From Janibacter anophelis NBRC 107843 (GTDB taxonomy: Bacteria; Actinomycetota; Actinomycetes; Actinomycetales; Dermatophilaceae), in assembly GCF_001570945.1 (NCBI RefSeq), contig NZ_BCSQ01000012.1:1-61540 (forward strand): a DNA stretch of 61,540 nt, given 5' to 3'. The notes under the pieces are model-generated. The model was given only the letters and a program-made list of their open reading frames with translations, had not been told where the DNA came from and ran no database searches. Of the stretch, positions 1 through 8,301 are shown in pieces. Both the position numbers and the translations under genes were made by a program. Numbering within the stretch: the first letter of the stretch is position 1; each line of letters begins with the position of its first letter.

Positions 1-99
1 GAGACAACTCGTTGGTCGAGGTGCGAGGGCGTCCGCGCCCGAGCCTCGAGACAACTCGTTGGTCGAGGTGCGAGGGCGTCCGCGCCCGAGCCTCGAGAC
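1..99. repeat. Tandem 47-bp intergenic repeat
   Basis: Two complete copies of a 47-bp unit lie head to tail (1-47 and 48-94), followed by the first five bases of a third. The copies are identical. The unit carries GGTCGAGGTGCGAGGGCG and GAGCCTCGAGAC and can fold on an inner GGGCG/CGCCC stem. It resembles the GGTCGAGG...CTCGAGACC type of dispersed intergenic repeat seen in many Micrococcales; that likeness is from memory. The window starts inside it, so the array may be longer. I see no gene in 1-294. Confidence 0.85.
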
Positions 100-191
100 C
101 CTGGTGGCGTTGATGTCACCCGGTGTCGTTGGCGCCATGTGGTCCCCCGGAGAGGGGCAACCAGGCGACACCAACGACGACGGGGTCACCC

Positions 192-240
192 GGTCTCGAG
201 GCTCAGGCCAAGGGGCCTTCGCACCTCGACCCACGAGACC
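192..240 (-). repeat. Inverted diverged copy of the 47-bp repeat
   Basis: Read on the minus strand this stretch repeats the same skeleton as the units at 1-94: GTCGAGGTGCGA, a short variable centre, then GAGCCTCGAGACC. With the upstream units it could form a long-range stem. A still weaker copy may lie at about 247-280 (AGGCTCGTCCCTCGCACCTC). The space between (100-191) shows no gene or strong structure. Confidence 0.7.
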
Positions 241-294
241 CCGGCTTCCAGGCTCGTCCCTCGCACCTCAGCCAGCATGGGTCCCCGGACATGC

Positions 295-328
295 CGAGAG
301 GCCCGGACCAACCGGTCCGGGCCTCTCG
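295..328 (-). terminator. Terminator hairpin after tRNA-fMet
   Basis: A perfect 15-bp stem (295-309 with 314-328) closes a four-base loop. It begins 5 nt past the 3' end of the tRNA gene in the direction of its transcription. There is no T tract, which is usual for high-GC actinobacteria. Confidence 0.8.
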
Positions 329-333
329 ACATC

Positions 334-410
334 TGGTAGCGGGGGCAGGATTTGAACCTGCGACCTCCGGGTTATGAGCCCGGCGAGCTACCGAACTGCT
401 CCACCCCGCG
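334..410 (-). tRNA. Initiator tRNA-fMet (anticodon CAU)
   Basis: The minus strand reads CGCGGGGTGGAGCAG at the 5' end and closes with the CCCCGCT acceptor strand plus encoded ACCA, 77 nt in all. The anticodon loop is CTCATAA. The anticodon stem has three stacked G-C pairs (CCGGG/CCCGG) and position 1 is mispaired with position 72 (C-U). Both are initiator hallmarks, so this is formyl-methionine tRNA rather than elongator Met or Ile2. The T loop is TTCAAAT. A strong terminator hairpin follows. No second tRNA lies nearby. Confidence 0.95.
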
Positions 411-454
411 TCGTTGCGTTCTTAACTCTACGTGAACGAACGGGGCAGACCAAA

Positions 455-3427
455 TCAGTTCTCCTCCAGGTCAGCCGAGCCCCCTCCGGGCTGGGCAGCT
501 GCAGCGGCCTCGATCTGCTTCTTCAGCTCCTTCTGCGCCTTGTCGTAGGCGGCGAAGTCGCCCTCCTTGAGCGCGTCCTGGCCGTCCTTGTACGCCTTCT
601 GCATGGCGGAGATGGCCGCGCGCAGCTTCTTCTCGTCGGCCGTGAGGTTCTTGGGCTCGGTGGGTTCCTTGGGCTCGGTCGGCTCCTTCGGCTCCGGCTC
701 ACCCGTCGGTCGACCCTCGGCGTCGACACCCGCGTCACCGCCGAAGAGCTCGTCGAGCGCGGTCTCGAGGTCCTGCGCCCACGCCACCTTGCCGCCGAAG
801 GTCACGACGACGATCCGCAGCTGCGGATAGCTCGTGCCGGAGGCCGACGAGAGATAGATCGGCTCGACGTGCAGGAAGCCCTCCCCGACCGGCAGCGCCA
901 GCTGGTTGCCGAAGGAGACCTGCGAGCCACCACGGTTGGCGTTGTTGAGGTAGTCGGTGAGCGTCTGCCCACCATCGCCCGAGGTCGCGTTGGACGAGAC
1001 GATGTCGTTCTGCACCTGCCCGACGCCGGGCACCGTCGTGTTGCGCGGCACGGACAACAATCGAAGCTGCCCGTAGCCGGACGCCGGTTTGCCCTCGACC
1101 GACCCCGCATCCGCGTCCACGGCCAGGTACCCCGCCATGACGTTGCGGCTACCCCGCGGGATGTACGTCGACGTGAGCGACCACGACGGACTCTTCTGGT
1201 CGGGCATCGCCAACGAGAGGAAGTACGGCGGCTGCGCGACCCCCGAGTCACCCCGCGACGGGTCGTCCGGCACGCGCCACCGGTCCTGGCCGGCACGGAA
1301 GTCGCTCGCGGACGTCACGTGGTAGTCGGCGAGGACCGCGCGCTGCATCCGGAAGAGGTCCTCCGGGTAGCGCAGGTGCGACATGAGATCGCCGCTGATC
1401 TCCCCCTTCTCCTTGAGCAGACCGGGGAAGGCCTTGTCCCAGGAGGCGACGATCGGGTCGCTCTGGTCCCACAGGTAGAGGTTGACCGTGCCGTCGAAGG
1501 CGTCGACGGTCGCCTTGACCGAGTTGCGCATGTAGTTGATCCGGTCACCGACGAGCGAGCTGGCCTGCTGCGTCTGCACCGACGAGACCTGCCCCGACTG
1601 CACGCCCGACATGGAGAAGGCGGTGCTGTACGGGTAGTTCTGCGACGTCGTGTAGCCGTCGACGACCCACTGGATGCGCCCGTCGACGATCGTCGGGTAG
1701 ACGTCGTCGTCGAGCGTCAGCCACGGCGCGACCCGCTTGACCCGCTCCTTGGGCGTGCGGTGCTCGAGCAGTCGCGAGTCCGACCCGACCGCGTCCGAGA
1801 GCAGGAACTTGATGTCGCGGTGCGTCAGCGCGTACGCAGCCTGCCGTGCACGCGAACCGATGGCCACGCCCCCTTCGCCCTGGTACGTGTAGCGCGACTC
1901 CTCGCCACCGGTCGGCTGGTCGATCTCGCGGGGGGTGTCGGTGTCGCCCTGCCCGACGATCGAGAAGTGCTGCATCTCCTCGCCGAAGTAGATCCGCGGC
2001 TCGTACTCGCCGATCTCGCTCGACGGCGAGATCCACTGCGGGTTGCCGGCGCGGGCCTGCGTGCCGCGGGCCATGACCAGGCCGTAGCCGTGCGTGTAGA
2101 CGGTGTGGTCGTTGACCCAGTCGCGGCGGTCGCTCGGCACCTTGTCGAGGTCGAGTTCACGGGCGCCCACGACGACGTCGGTCGTCTCGCCGTCGATCTC
2201 GTAGCGGTCGACGTCGAGGTCGTCCTGGAAGGTGTAGTACGGCTGCTGCGCCTGCAGCTCCTGGTAGGTCGGGCTGACGACCGACGGGTCGAGCAGCCGG
2301 ATACCGGGGATCGACGCGGCGTCCTCGCGCAGCTGTCCCGACGAGACGTCGGAGACGGCGTCGTAGGAGGCCGTGTCGACGCCCGTGACGCCGTGCGCGG
2401 CGCGGGTCGCGTCGATGTTGCGCTGGAGGTAGGGCTCCTCGAGCGAGTTGCGCGAGGGCGAGACCTTGTACGTCTCGACGAGCGCCGGGTAGATCGAGCC
2501 GACGACGACCGAGAGCACGATGAGCGTGCCGACCGCGATCGTCGGCAGGCGCCACGAGCGGCTGCGCACGGACGCGAGGAAGAGTCCGGCGCACATGGCG
2601 GCGGCGACGGCGAGGATGTACTTCGTCGGGATGACGGCGTGCACGCCGGTGTACCCGACGCCGGTCAGCACCTCGTTCTCCTCCGTCGTGAGGGCGTGCG
2701 CGCTCAACACGTAGCTCCACGCTCGCAGCAGCGCGAGGAAGGCGGCGATCACGGCGAGGTGGAGGAAGGCGGTGCGTGTCGAGCGCCCGCGCCCCGGCGG
2801 CACGATCCCGCCGTAGACGTAGTGGGCGAAGAGCGCGGCGAGCAGCGCCGCGAGCGCCGCGACGGTGAGGAACCCGACGACGAAGTTCCACCACGGCAGC
2901 GCGAAGAGGTAGTAAGAGATGTCCCGCCCGAACTGCTCGTCGGTCATCCCCGTCGACGTGGAGTTGCGCCACAGCAGCCAGGTCTGCCACTGGCCGGCGG
3001 CGGCGAGACCGCCGAGGATGCCCAGGACCGAAGGGAGGGCGATGGCCGTGGTCCTGCGGAAGGGTTCGATCGCCCGCCGGTACTGGGCGAGCGCCTGCTC
3101 CCCCGGCGTCATCGGCACCGTCATCGGGCGCGAGCGGTGGGCCAGCCACAGGCTCAGACCGATGGGAAGGGCGGTGAGCACCCCGCCGACGACGAAGAGA
3201 CCGACCTGCGTGCGCAGCCGCGACCACCACATGTCGGAGTAGCCGAGGGCGCCGAACCACAGCGACTCGGTCCACAGGCTCGCGGCGATGCTCACGAGGA
3301 GCAGCAGGACCGCGACGGCCGCCACGATCTTCGCCAGGCGGCTCGAGGGCACGCGTCGGGAAGGGGGACCCGGGTCCCGGGGCGGCGGGGCGCCCCCTTC
3401 GTCATCCGGCCAACTCGCGCTGCTCAT
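455..3427 (-). CDS. UPF0182 family large membrane protein
   Basis: The 990-residue product matches the UPF0182 (COG1615) family, whose role is unknown. About seven hydrophobic segments fill the first 310 residues, starting with one at about 33-52. A long extracytoplasmic domain follows, containing the conserved stretch YKVSPSRNSLEEPYLQRN. The C-terminal tail after about residue 915 is a low-complexity run of EPKEPTEPK repeats, then a charged helix. The start is ATG at 3427, with TACGGT 9 nt upstream as a possible -10 element. It faces the PPA1309-type gene across a 54-bp gap. The same family lies next to the PDZ-Lon protease gene in mycobacteria, so the neighbourhood is conserved. Confidence 0.93.
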   Translation of the reverse strand: MSSASWPDDEGGAPPPRDPGPPSRRVPSSRLAKIVAAVAVLLLLVSIAASLWTESLWFGALGYSDMWWSRLRTQVGLFVVGGVLTALPIGLSLWLAHRSRPMTVPMTPGEQALAQYRRAIEPFRRTTAIALPSVLGILGGLAAAGQWQTWLLWRNSTSTGMTDEQFGRDISYYLFALPWWNFVVGFLTVAALAALLAALFAHYVYGGIVPPGRGRSTRTAFLHLAVIAAFLALLRAWSYVLSAHALTTEENEVLTGVGYTGVHAVIPTKYILAVAAAMCAGLFLASVRSRSWRLPTIAVGTLIVLSVVVGSIYPALVETYKVSPSRNSLEEPYLQRNIDATRAAHGVTGVDTASYDAVSDVSSGQLREDAASIPGIRLLDPSVVSPTYQELQAQQPYYTFQDDLDVDRYEIDGETTDVVVGARELDLDKVPSDRRDWVNDHTVYTHGYGLVMARGTQARAGNPQWISPSSEIGEYEPRIYFGEEMQHFSIVGQGDTDTPREIDQPTGGEESRYTYQGEGGVAIGSRARQAAYALTHRDIKFLLSDAVGSDSRLLEHRTPKERVKRVAPWLTLDDDVYPTIVDGRIQWVVDGYTTSQNYPYSTAFSMSGVQSGQVSSVQTQQASSLVGDRINYMRNSVKATVDAFDGTVNLYLWDQSDPIVASWDKAFPGLLKEKGEISGDLMSHLRYPEDLFRMQRAVLADYHVTSASDFRAGQDRWRVPDDPSRGDSGVAQPPYFLSLAMPDQKSPSWSLTSTYIPRGSRNVMAGYLAVDADAGSVEGKPASGYGQLRLLSVPRNTTVPGVGQVQNDIVSSNATSGDGGQTLTDYLNNANRGGSQVSFGNQLALPVGEGFLHVEPIYLSSASGTSYPQLRIVVVTFGGKVAWAQDLETALDELFGGDAGVDAEGRPTGEPEPKEPTEPKEPTEPKNLTADEKKLRAAISAMQKAYKDGQDALKEGDFAAYDKAQKELKKQIEAAAAAQPGGGSADLEEN

Positions 3428-3481
3428 GGTGGGGTCACCGTACCCAGCCGACCTGAGGTGGCGTAAGGCAGCATGGTCTCC

Positions 3482-4027
3482 GTGCCCGACTCGTCATCCA
3501 GCAACCCCACCACCGAGCCCCTCGCCGTCGCCGCCCTCGAGACCGAGCGCCACGTCGCCTCGGCCGGGTGGGACCAGAACCCACGCGTCTTCGCGCTCGT
3601 CGACACCGCCGCCCTCGCCGCGGCCGAGCCGCAGCTGGCGGCGTCGCTCACCGGGGACGCCGACCGTGCCCCCGGCGCGCTGACCGCCATCGAGCAGGAG
3701 GACCTGCCGCGCACCTCCGACCTGGAGTCGCTGCTGGGGCGGATGGCCTGGCCCGAGACGGTCGACGGGGCCGCGATCGCCGTCGAGCGCATCGTCATCC
3801 CGCCGGGCGCCGAGCGTGACCTGCCGCAGGAGCACGACGACGCCCTGACTGCGTTGTCCCAGCACCCGCAGCGCGAGGACGTGCGTCTGCTCGTCGCCGT
3901 CCACCGCGACGGCCGCGCGATCTGCCTGCTGCGCCAGCGCGCCAACGACCGCGACGACCGCGTCGCGACGGGTGAGGACATCGCCCCCGGTCTCGTGCAC
4001 GCGCTGCGGGCGACGCTGGAGGGCTAA
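3482..4027 (+). CDS. PPA1309 family protein, function unknown
   Basis: This small acidic protein resembles the actinobacterial PPA1309 family. Features are an N-terminal helix (LAVAALETERHVASAGWDQN), a central LESLLGRMAWPETVDG stretch, and a C-terminal DVRLLVAVHRDGRAICLLR strand pair. No catalytic motif is evident. I chose GTG 3482 (181 aa) because CAGCAT ends 7 nt upstream, the spacing seen for other putative leaderless genes here. ATG 3473 is in frame and adds three residues. Its TAA (4025-4027) overlaps the TAG of the convergent PDZ protease gene (4024-4026). Confidence 0.8.
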   Translation: MPDSSSSNPTTEPLAVAALETERHVASAGWDQNPRVFALVDTAALAAAEPQLAASLTGDADRAPGALTAIEQEDLPRTSDLESLLGRMAWPETVDGAAIAVERIVIPPGAERDLPQEHDDALTALSQHPQREDVRLLVAVHRDGRAICLLRQRANDRDDRVATGEDIAPGLVHALRATLEG

Positions 4028-5121
4028 CCCGCGTTCGCGACCACGTCCTCGCACGTCGCGAAGTCCGCGGTCTCCCCCTTCGCGATGTCCTCCACGGTGT
4101 CGCTGGCCTCGGTGAAGTCGCCGACGGGCACCACGGTCAGGCCGTCGGGGACGTGCCCGACGACGTCACCGCAGTTGCTCTCGGGGGCGAGGAACCAGTC
4201 GGCGCCGGTCTCCTGGGCGCCGACCATCTTCTGCGCGATGCCGCCGATCGGGCCGACGACGCCGGAGTCGTCGATCGTGCCGGTGCCGGCGATCCGCTCG
4301 CCGCCGGTCATGGCGCCCGGGGTGAGCCGGTCGCGCACGGCGAGGGCGAACATCATGCCCGCGCTCGGGCCGCCGACGTTGCCGGCGTCGATGCGCACCT
4401 CGAAGGGGTAGTCGAACGTCGACTCGATGCCGATGCCGATGCCCGCGCGGCCGCCGCCGAGGTCGGTCGTCTCGACGGTGACCTTGCGCTCCTTGCCGTC
4501 GCGGCGGATGACGAGGTCGACGTCGTCGCCGGGCTTGCGGTCGGAGATGCCGTCCACGACGTCGGCAACGCGGTTGGTCCGCTTGCCGTCGACGGAGACG
4601 ATCTCGTCCTCGAGCTCGAGCTGGTCGGCGGCCGGGTACCCCTTGCCGATCGAGGCGACGATGTTGTCCTGCGGCACCTCCACGCCGGTGCTGCGCATGC
4701 CGACGGCGATCGAGTTCTTCTGCGAGCCCTGCATCTGGGCCTCGTTGAGCTGCTCGATCTCGTCCTCGGAGACGCCCTCGGGGAAGAGCTGCTCCTCCGG
4801 CACCACCCGGGAGTCCCCGTCGAGGTGGCCCATGACGTACTCCCAGCCGGTGATGTGCCGCTCGGGCCCACCGAGCACGCGCACGGTCGTGAAGTAGAGG
4901 GCGCCCTCGGTCGGGTAGCTCTTGGCGCCCTTGACCGTCACCAGCTCGGAGCCGTCACTCAGGGTGCCGAGGGTGTCCGTCGCGGGGCCGGGGCGCTCGA
5001 TCGCGTACGGGACCTTGATCAGCATGCCCGCGAGCGTGACGATGAGGACGAGGAAGGACACCACGAGGACCCACCGGGCGATGCGCTCACTGCGCGGGAC
5101 GGTGTGGACCGGGTCGGTCAC
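4024..5121 (-). CDS. PDZ domain S16 (Lon-type) membrane protease, YlbL-like
   Basis: The product (365 aa) has one N-terminal membrane segment (ARWVLVVSFLVLIVTLAGML). A PDZ-like region follows (AADQLELEDEIVSVDGKRTN), then a Lon-type proteolytic domain with the Ser motif GGPSAGMMFALA and the Lys-bearing GPIGGIAQKMVGA. Ser and Lys form the S16 catalytic dyad, so activity is likely. The domain should face outward and degrade membrane or exported substrates. GTG 5121 is chosen because GGAGG lies 5 nt upstream; an ATG at 5232 would add an unrelated basic stretch and overlap the divergent gene. Orthologues adjoin UPF0182 and DUF2342 genes in mycobacteria. Confidence 0.9.
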   Translation of the reverse strand: MTDPVHTVPRSERIARWVLVVSFLVLIVTLAGMLIKVPYAIERPGPATDTLGTLSDGSELVTVKGAKSYPTEGALYFTTVRVLGGPERHITGWEYVMGHLDGDSRVVPEEQLFPEGVSEDEIEQLNEAQMQGSQKNSIAVGMRSTGVEVPQDNIVASIGKGYPAADQLELEDEIVSVDGKRTNRVADVVDGISDRKPGDDVDLVIRRDGKERKVTVETTDLGGGRAGIGIGIESTFDYPFEVRIDAGNVGGPSAGMMFALAVRDRLTPGAMTGGERIAGTGTIDDSGVVGPIGGIAQKMVGAQETGADWFLAPESNCGDVVGHVPDGLTVVPVGDFTEASDTVEDIAKGETADFATCEDVVANAG

Positions 5122-5216
5122 GGGGCCTCCTGCACCCCGGGTGGGAACCATCCGGGGCCTAGCGTGGTTGGGTTGAAGGACAGCACATCCTCTCAGGAAG
5201 AGACGGGACGGCCGAC

Positions 5217-6659
5217 GTGAGCAACGACCCAAGCACCCCCTCCGGTTCCCCCGGGGACGACGGGCTGCCCCCCGAGATCATGAAGATCTTCCGCGACCTC
5301 AACGGCGGGCGTGACCTGCCGCCGCAGCTCGTCGAGCAGCTCAAGGCCATGGGCATGGCCCATGCCGACCCGGCCCAGGTGGCCGCCATGACCTCCCAGA
5401 TCCAGTCGATGTTCGCCCCCGGCGCACAGCGGAAGGGGGTGGACGTCACCGCCGCGGTCACGGCCGCCCAGGAGCAGGCCGAGTCCGAGGACCACGAGAT
5501 GGGCGAGCGGGAGCGCGGCCTCGCCGAGCAGGCCGTGCGGGTCGCGTCGATGTGGCTCGACCAGGTGACCGACCTCGAGGCCCCGGCGCTCACCGGCGCG
5601 GCCCTCTCCCGCTCGGAGTGGATCGAGGCGACGATGCCGGTGTGGGCCTCGCTCGTCGACCCCGTCGCCGACGGGCTCTCTGCGGCGATCCGCGACTCGA
5701 TGACCTCGCGGCTCGACGACGCCGACGCCCCCGACCTGCAGGCGATGGGCCTGCCGGCCGGCATGGACCTGTCGATGCTCACCCAGCAGCTCGCTCCCTT
5801 CGTCGACACGATGTCGTCGCAGCTCATGACCGCCCAGACCGCGGAGGCCGTCGGGACGCTCTCCTCCGACACGCTCACGGCGACCGAGGTCGGCGTGCCG
5901 CTGCTCACGACGCAGGTGGGGCTGCTGCCGGGCAATGTCGCCGGCTTCGCCGAGGGGCTCGACGTCTCGCTCGACGAGGTGTGGCTGCACCTGGCGGCGC
6001 GCGAGGCGGCGCGGATGCGGCTCTTCACCGCCGTGCCGTGGATCGGGCCGCAGATCCTCGCCGCCGTGCAGGCCTACGCGCGGGGCATCGCGATCGACAC
6101 CGACGCCATCGACGCGGCCGTGCGCGAGATCGACCCGTCCGACACTGCGGCGCTGCAGGAGGCGCTGACCGGTGGCTTCCTCAACCCGAGTCCCACTGCG
6201 GCACAACGGCATGCGCTCGGCCAGCTCGAGACCTGGCTGGCCCTCGTCGAGGGCTGGGTCGACCACGTCGCCGCTTCCGCGACCCGCGACCACCTGCCGC
6301 ACACCGCGGCGATGACCGAGACGATCCGGCGCCGCCGGGCGACCGGTGGACCGGCGGAGAAGACCTTCGCCGCGCTCGTCGGCCTCGAGCTGCGACCGCG
6401 TCGGCTGCGTGACGCCGCCAACCTCTTCGCGGCGCTCGAGGAGCGCGTCGGGGCCTCCGGCCGCGACGGCGTGTGGGCGCACCCCGACGTCGCGCCGACC
6501 GCGGCCGACCTCGACGACGTGCTGGGCTTCGTCGAGCGCACCGCCGCGGGTGGCACCGACGAGAGCGCCGACCTCGACGCCGCGCTGGAGTCGATCCTGC
6601 GCGAGGCGGACGAAGGGGGCTCCGCCGACTCCGGTCGTGACCCGTCCGGTGACTCGTGA
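5217..6659 (+). CDS. DUF2342 zinc-dependent metalloprotease-like protein
   Basis: This 480-residue protein fits the DUF2342 family, annotated as zincin-like hydrolases and sometimes linked loosely to coenzyme F420. The N-terminus has GLPPEIMKIFRDLNGG. The putative metal region is LVEGWVDHVAA (about residues 344-354), followed by the conserved ETIRRRRATGGPAEKTFAALVGLELRPRR segment and an FVER C-terminal motif. The metal site is less canonical than EGHxxH forms, so activity is uncertain. The GTG start follows a weak GGAAGAG. The stop overlaps the Nudix start by GTGA, so the two are translationally coupled. It opens the + strand run that ends with the ABC1 kinase. Confidence 0.85.
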   Translation: MSNDPSTPSGSPGDDGLPPEIMKIFRDLNGGRDLPPQLVEQLKAMGMAHADPAQVAAMTSQIQSMFAPGAQRKGVDVTAAVTAAQEQAESEDHEMGERERGLAEQAVRVASMWLDQVTDLEAPALTGAALSRSEWIEATMPVWASLVDPVADGLSAAIRDSMTSRLDDADAPDLQAMGLPAGMDLSMLTQQLAPFVDTMSSQLMTAQTAEAVGTLSSDTLTATEVGVPLLTTQVGLLPGNVAGFAEGLDVSLDEVWLHLAAREAARMRLFTAVPWIGPQILAAVQAYARGIAIDTDAIDAAVREIDPSDTAALQEALTGGFLNPSPTAAQRHALGQLETWLALVEGWVDHVAASATRDHLPHTAAMTETIRRRRATGGPAEKTFAALVGLELRPRRLRDAANLFAALEERVGASGRDGVWAHPDVAPTAADLDDVLGFVERTAAGGTDESADLDAALESILREADEGGSADSGRDPSGDS

Positions 6660-7231
6660 GCACCCACGCCCATCTCGACGCCGACATCCGTGAGCTGCTG
6701 ACCGCCTGGTCGGCACCGTCGCCGGCCCAGGAGCGCCTGCGGCAGGAGTACCTGGCGCACGTCGACACGCACGAGCAGGCGAGCGCCAAGGCGGGGCCGC
6801 CCGCGCACTTCACCGCCTCGTGCCTCGTCGTCGACGAGGCGGGCGAGCGGGTGCTGCTCACCCTGCACCGCAAGGTCGGACGGTGGTTGCAGTTCGGCGG
6901 ACACATCGAGGCGAGCGATGCGGGGGTGGCGGGCGCCGCCCTTCGCGAAGCCGTCGAGGAGTCCGGTCTGCCTGCGGACGCGCTCACGCTGCGCCCCGCC
7001 CTGGCCCAGCTCGACCGGCACTCACTGGGCTCGGGCTTCTCGCGGTGCACCGAGCACCTGGACCTGCGCTGGGTCGCCGTCGCAGCCGCCGGCAGCGCAC
7101 CGGTCGTCTCCGCGGAGTCGCTCGACGTGGCCTGGTGGCCGGTCGACGACCTGCCGCCCGACACCGAGGACTCGATCCGCGAGCTCGTCGCCCTGGCCAT
7201 CGCATCGGCCGGGTCACCCACACAATCTTGA
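6656..7231 (+). CDS. Nudix hydrolase
   Basis: A 191-residue protein with a Nudix fold. The box starts GGHIEASDAG at about residue 81 and ends REAVEESGL at 97-105. The usual first Glu of the box is Asp here and the spacer is one residue longer, a form common in actinobacterial members. The RE...EE core for Mg2+ and diphosphate cleavage is intact. The substrate cannot be read from sequence. The GTG start overlaps the DUF2342 stop (GTGA). A repeat-rich 140-bp gap follows. Confidence 0.9.
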   Translation: MSTHAHLDADIRELLTAWSAPSPAQERLRQEYLAHVDTHEQASAKAGPPAHFTASCLVVDEAGERVLLTLHRKVGRWLQFGGHIEASDAGVAGAALREAVEESGLPADALTLRPALAQLDRHSLGSGFSRCTEHLDLRWVAVAAAGSAPVVSAESLDVAWWPVDDLPPDTEDSIRELVALAIASAGSPTQS

Positions 7232-7302
7232 CGTCAAGGATGTGCATTTCCCCGGGCGGATGCGCGCCCGAACGCGCATTCGCCCGGGGAGATGCGCGGT
7301 CG
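7226..7302. repeat. REP-like palindromic intergenic element (GCATTTCCCC family)
   Basis: The element overlaps the Nudix stop. It has the TTGACGTCAA palindrome (7229-7238) followed by two imperfect palindromes, GCATTTCCCCGGGCGGATGC and GCGCATTCGCCCGGGGAGAT. Relatives lie at about 9614-9637, 24191-24306 and 52451-52610. Here it separates two co-directional genes, so it may end Nudix transcription. Positions 7303-7371 show nothing further. Confidence 0.75.
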
Positions 7303-7371
7303 GGGTCGCCTGTGGATGACGGGCGGAGCGGTCCTGCCGTCTGCGCCAGAGTGGGTGGTCACTGATCCCGA

Positions 7372-8301
7372 GTGACCGAGCGAGCACCGATGCACCCACC
7401 GACCCATCCACCGCGCGAGGCGCGGCTGCGCCCCCTTCGTCGTCAGGACGGGAGCGTCCAGCTGGGTGTCGGGCCGCGCTCGGTCCGGCTCATCGGGCTC
7501 ACCGACGCCGAGGTGCGCTGGCTGGCCGCCCTCGACCCGCGGCGCGCGCTGACCGAGGCGCTCACGACCGCCGCACTTGAAGGCATCGAGCCCGCCCGGG
7601 CCACCGATGTCCTCGACCGGCTCATCGCCGGCGGCCTGCTCTCCCCCGTCGACCGCGACCGGCTCCCGTCCGTGGCGGTGGTGGGCGCGGGGGCGCTCCC
7701 GTCGCTCCTCGTCGACGTCCTGCGGCAGGGCGAGCAGGTGGGCGTCACCCGGGTGCGAGCCGGGGGCGAAGGGGGTCCCGCCGACCTGGCGGTCGTCGTC
7801 AGCCACGCCCCGGCCGACGCCGCGTCGGTGCACCCGTGGCTCACAAGCGGCGTCCCGGTGCTGCCGTTGTGGTGCCAGCCCGAGCACGCGAGCATCGGCC
7901 CCGTCATCGCGCCCGCCGGTCGCCCCTGCCTGCACTGCCTCGACCTGACCCGCGTCTCGGCCGACCCCGACTGGCCGCACCTGCGCGCCCAGCTGACCCG
8001 GCCACGCGTCACCGGCCCGGAGCCGGCCGACGGGCTGCCCGCGGTGCGGCTGCTCGCAGCCGGCCTGACCACCGCGCTCGTGCTCGACCACGTGACAGGG
8101 CGGGTGGCGGCGCCGGAGTGGTCCTTCGAGGTCGCCACGCCCGGGCCCACCCTCGAGCGGCACCGGTGGCCGGCCCACCCCGGCTGCCCCGAGTGCGGCG
8201 AACCGGGGCGCGCCGTCCGCCGGCCCCGGCCGGGCACCACGACACCCGGCGACAGGGGGTCCAGCGACCGATCAGGCTGGGACGACACAATGGCCGGGTG
8301 A
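7372..8301 (+). CDS. Cyclodehydratase / ThiF-like (TOMM leader-binding type) protein
   Basis: The 309-residue protein has a small N-terminal winged-helix-like region (LTDAEVRWLAALDPRRALTE) and a Rossmann-like E1 core (VAVVGAGALPSLLVDVLRQG). Two Cys pairs, CLHCLDL (about 183-189) and CPECG (about 272-276), probably bind zinc. It resembles the bacteriocin-cyclodehydratase-domain or TOMM leader-binding family. No YcaO partner or precursor peptide is nearby. Homologues recur beside ABC1 kinases in actinobacteria, pointing to a housekeeping role. The nucleotide-binding GxGxxG is incomplete (GAGALPS), so adenylation activity is doubtful. The GTG start has no clear ribosome site. Confidence 0.75.
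   Translation: MTERAPMHPPTHPPREARLRPLRRQDGSVQLGVGPRSVRLIGLTDAEVRWLAALDPRRALTEALTTAALEGIEPARATDVLDRLIAGGLLSPVDRDRLPSVAVVGAGALPSLLVDVLRQGEQVGVTRVRAGGEGGPADLAVVVSHAPADAASVHPWLTSGVPVLPLWCQPEHASIGPVIAPAGRPCLHCLDLTRVSADPDWPHLRAQLTRPRVTGPEPADGLPAVRLLAAGLTTALVLDHVTGRVAAPEWSFEVATPGPTLERHRWPAHPGCPECGEPGRAVRRPRPGTTTPGDRGSSDRSGWDDTMAG

Noticed and set aside
1-94. CRISPR-like array
   Set aside because: Only two abutting units with no spacers, and no cas genes in the window.
374-3466. A 1030-codon open frame on the + strand opposite the UPF0182 gene
   Set aside because: It mirrors the real gene; long antisense frames are normal at this GC content, and its Arg/Val/Asp-rich product has no domain. The same applies to long frames at 12.0-13.5 kb +, 17.2-19.2 kb +, 28.7-30.7 kb +, 46.2-48.6 kb + and 58.0-59.5 kb +.
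7372-8301. RiPP (thiazole/oxazole) biosynthetic cluster
   Set aside because: No YcaO, precursor peptide, transporter or dehydrogenase nearby; neighbours are conserved housekeeping genes.
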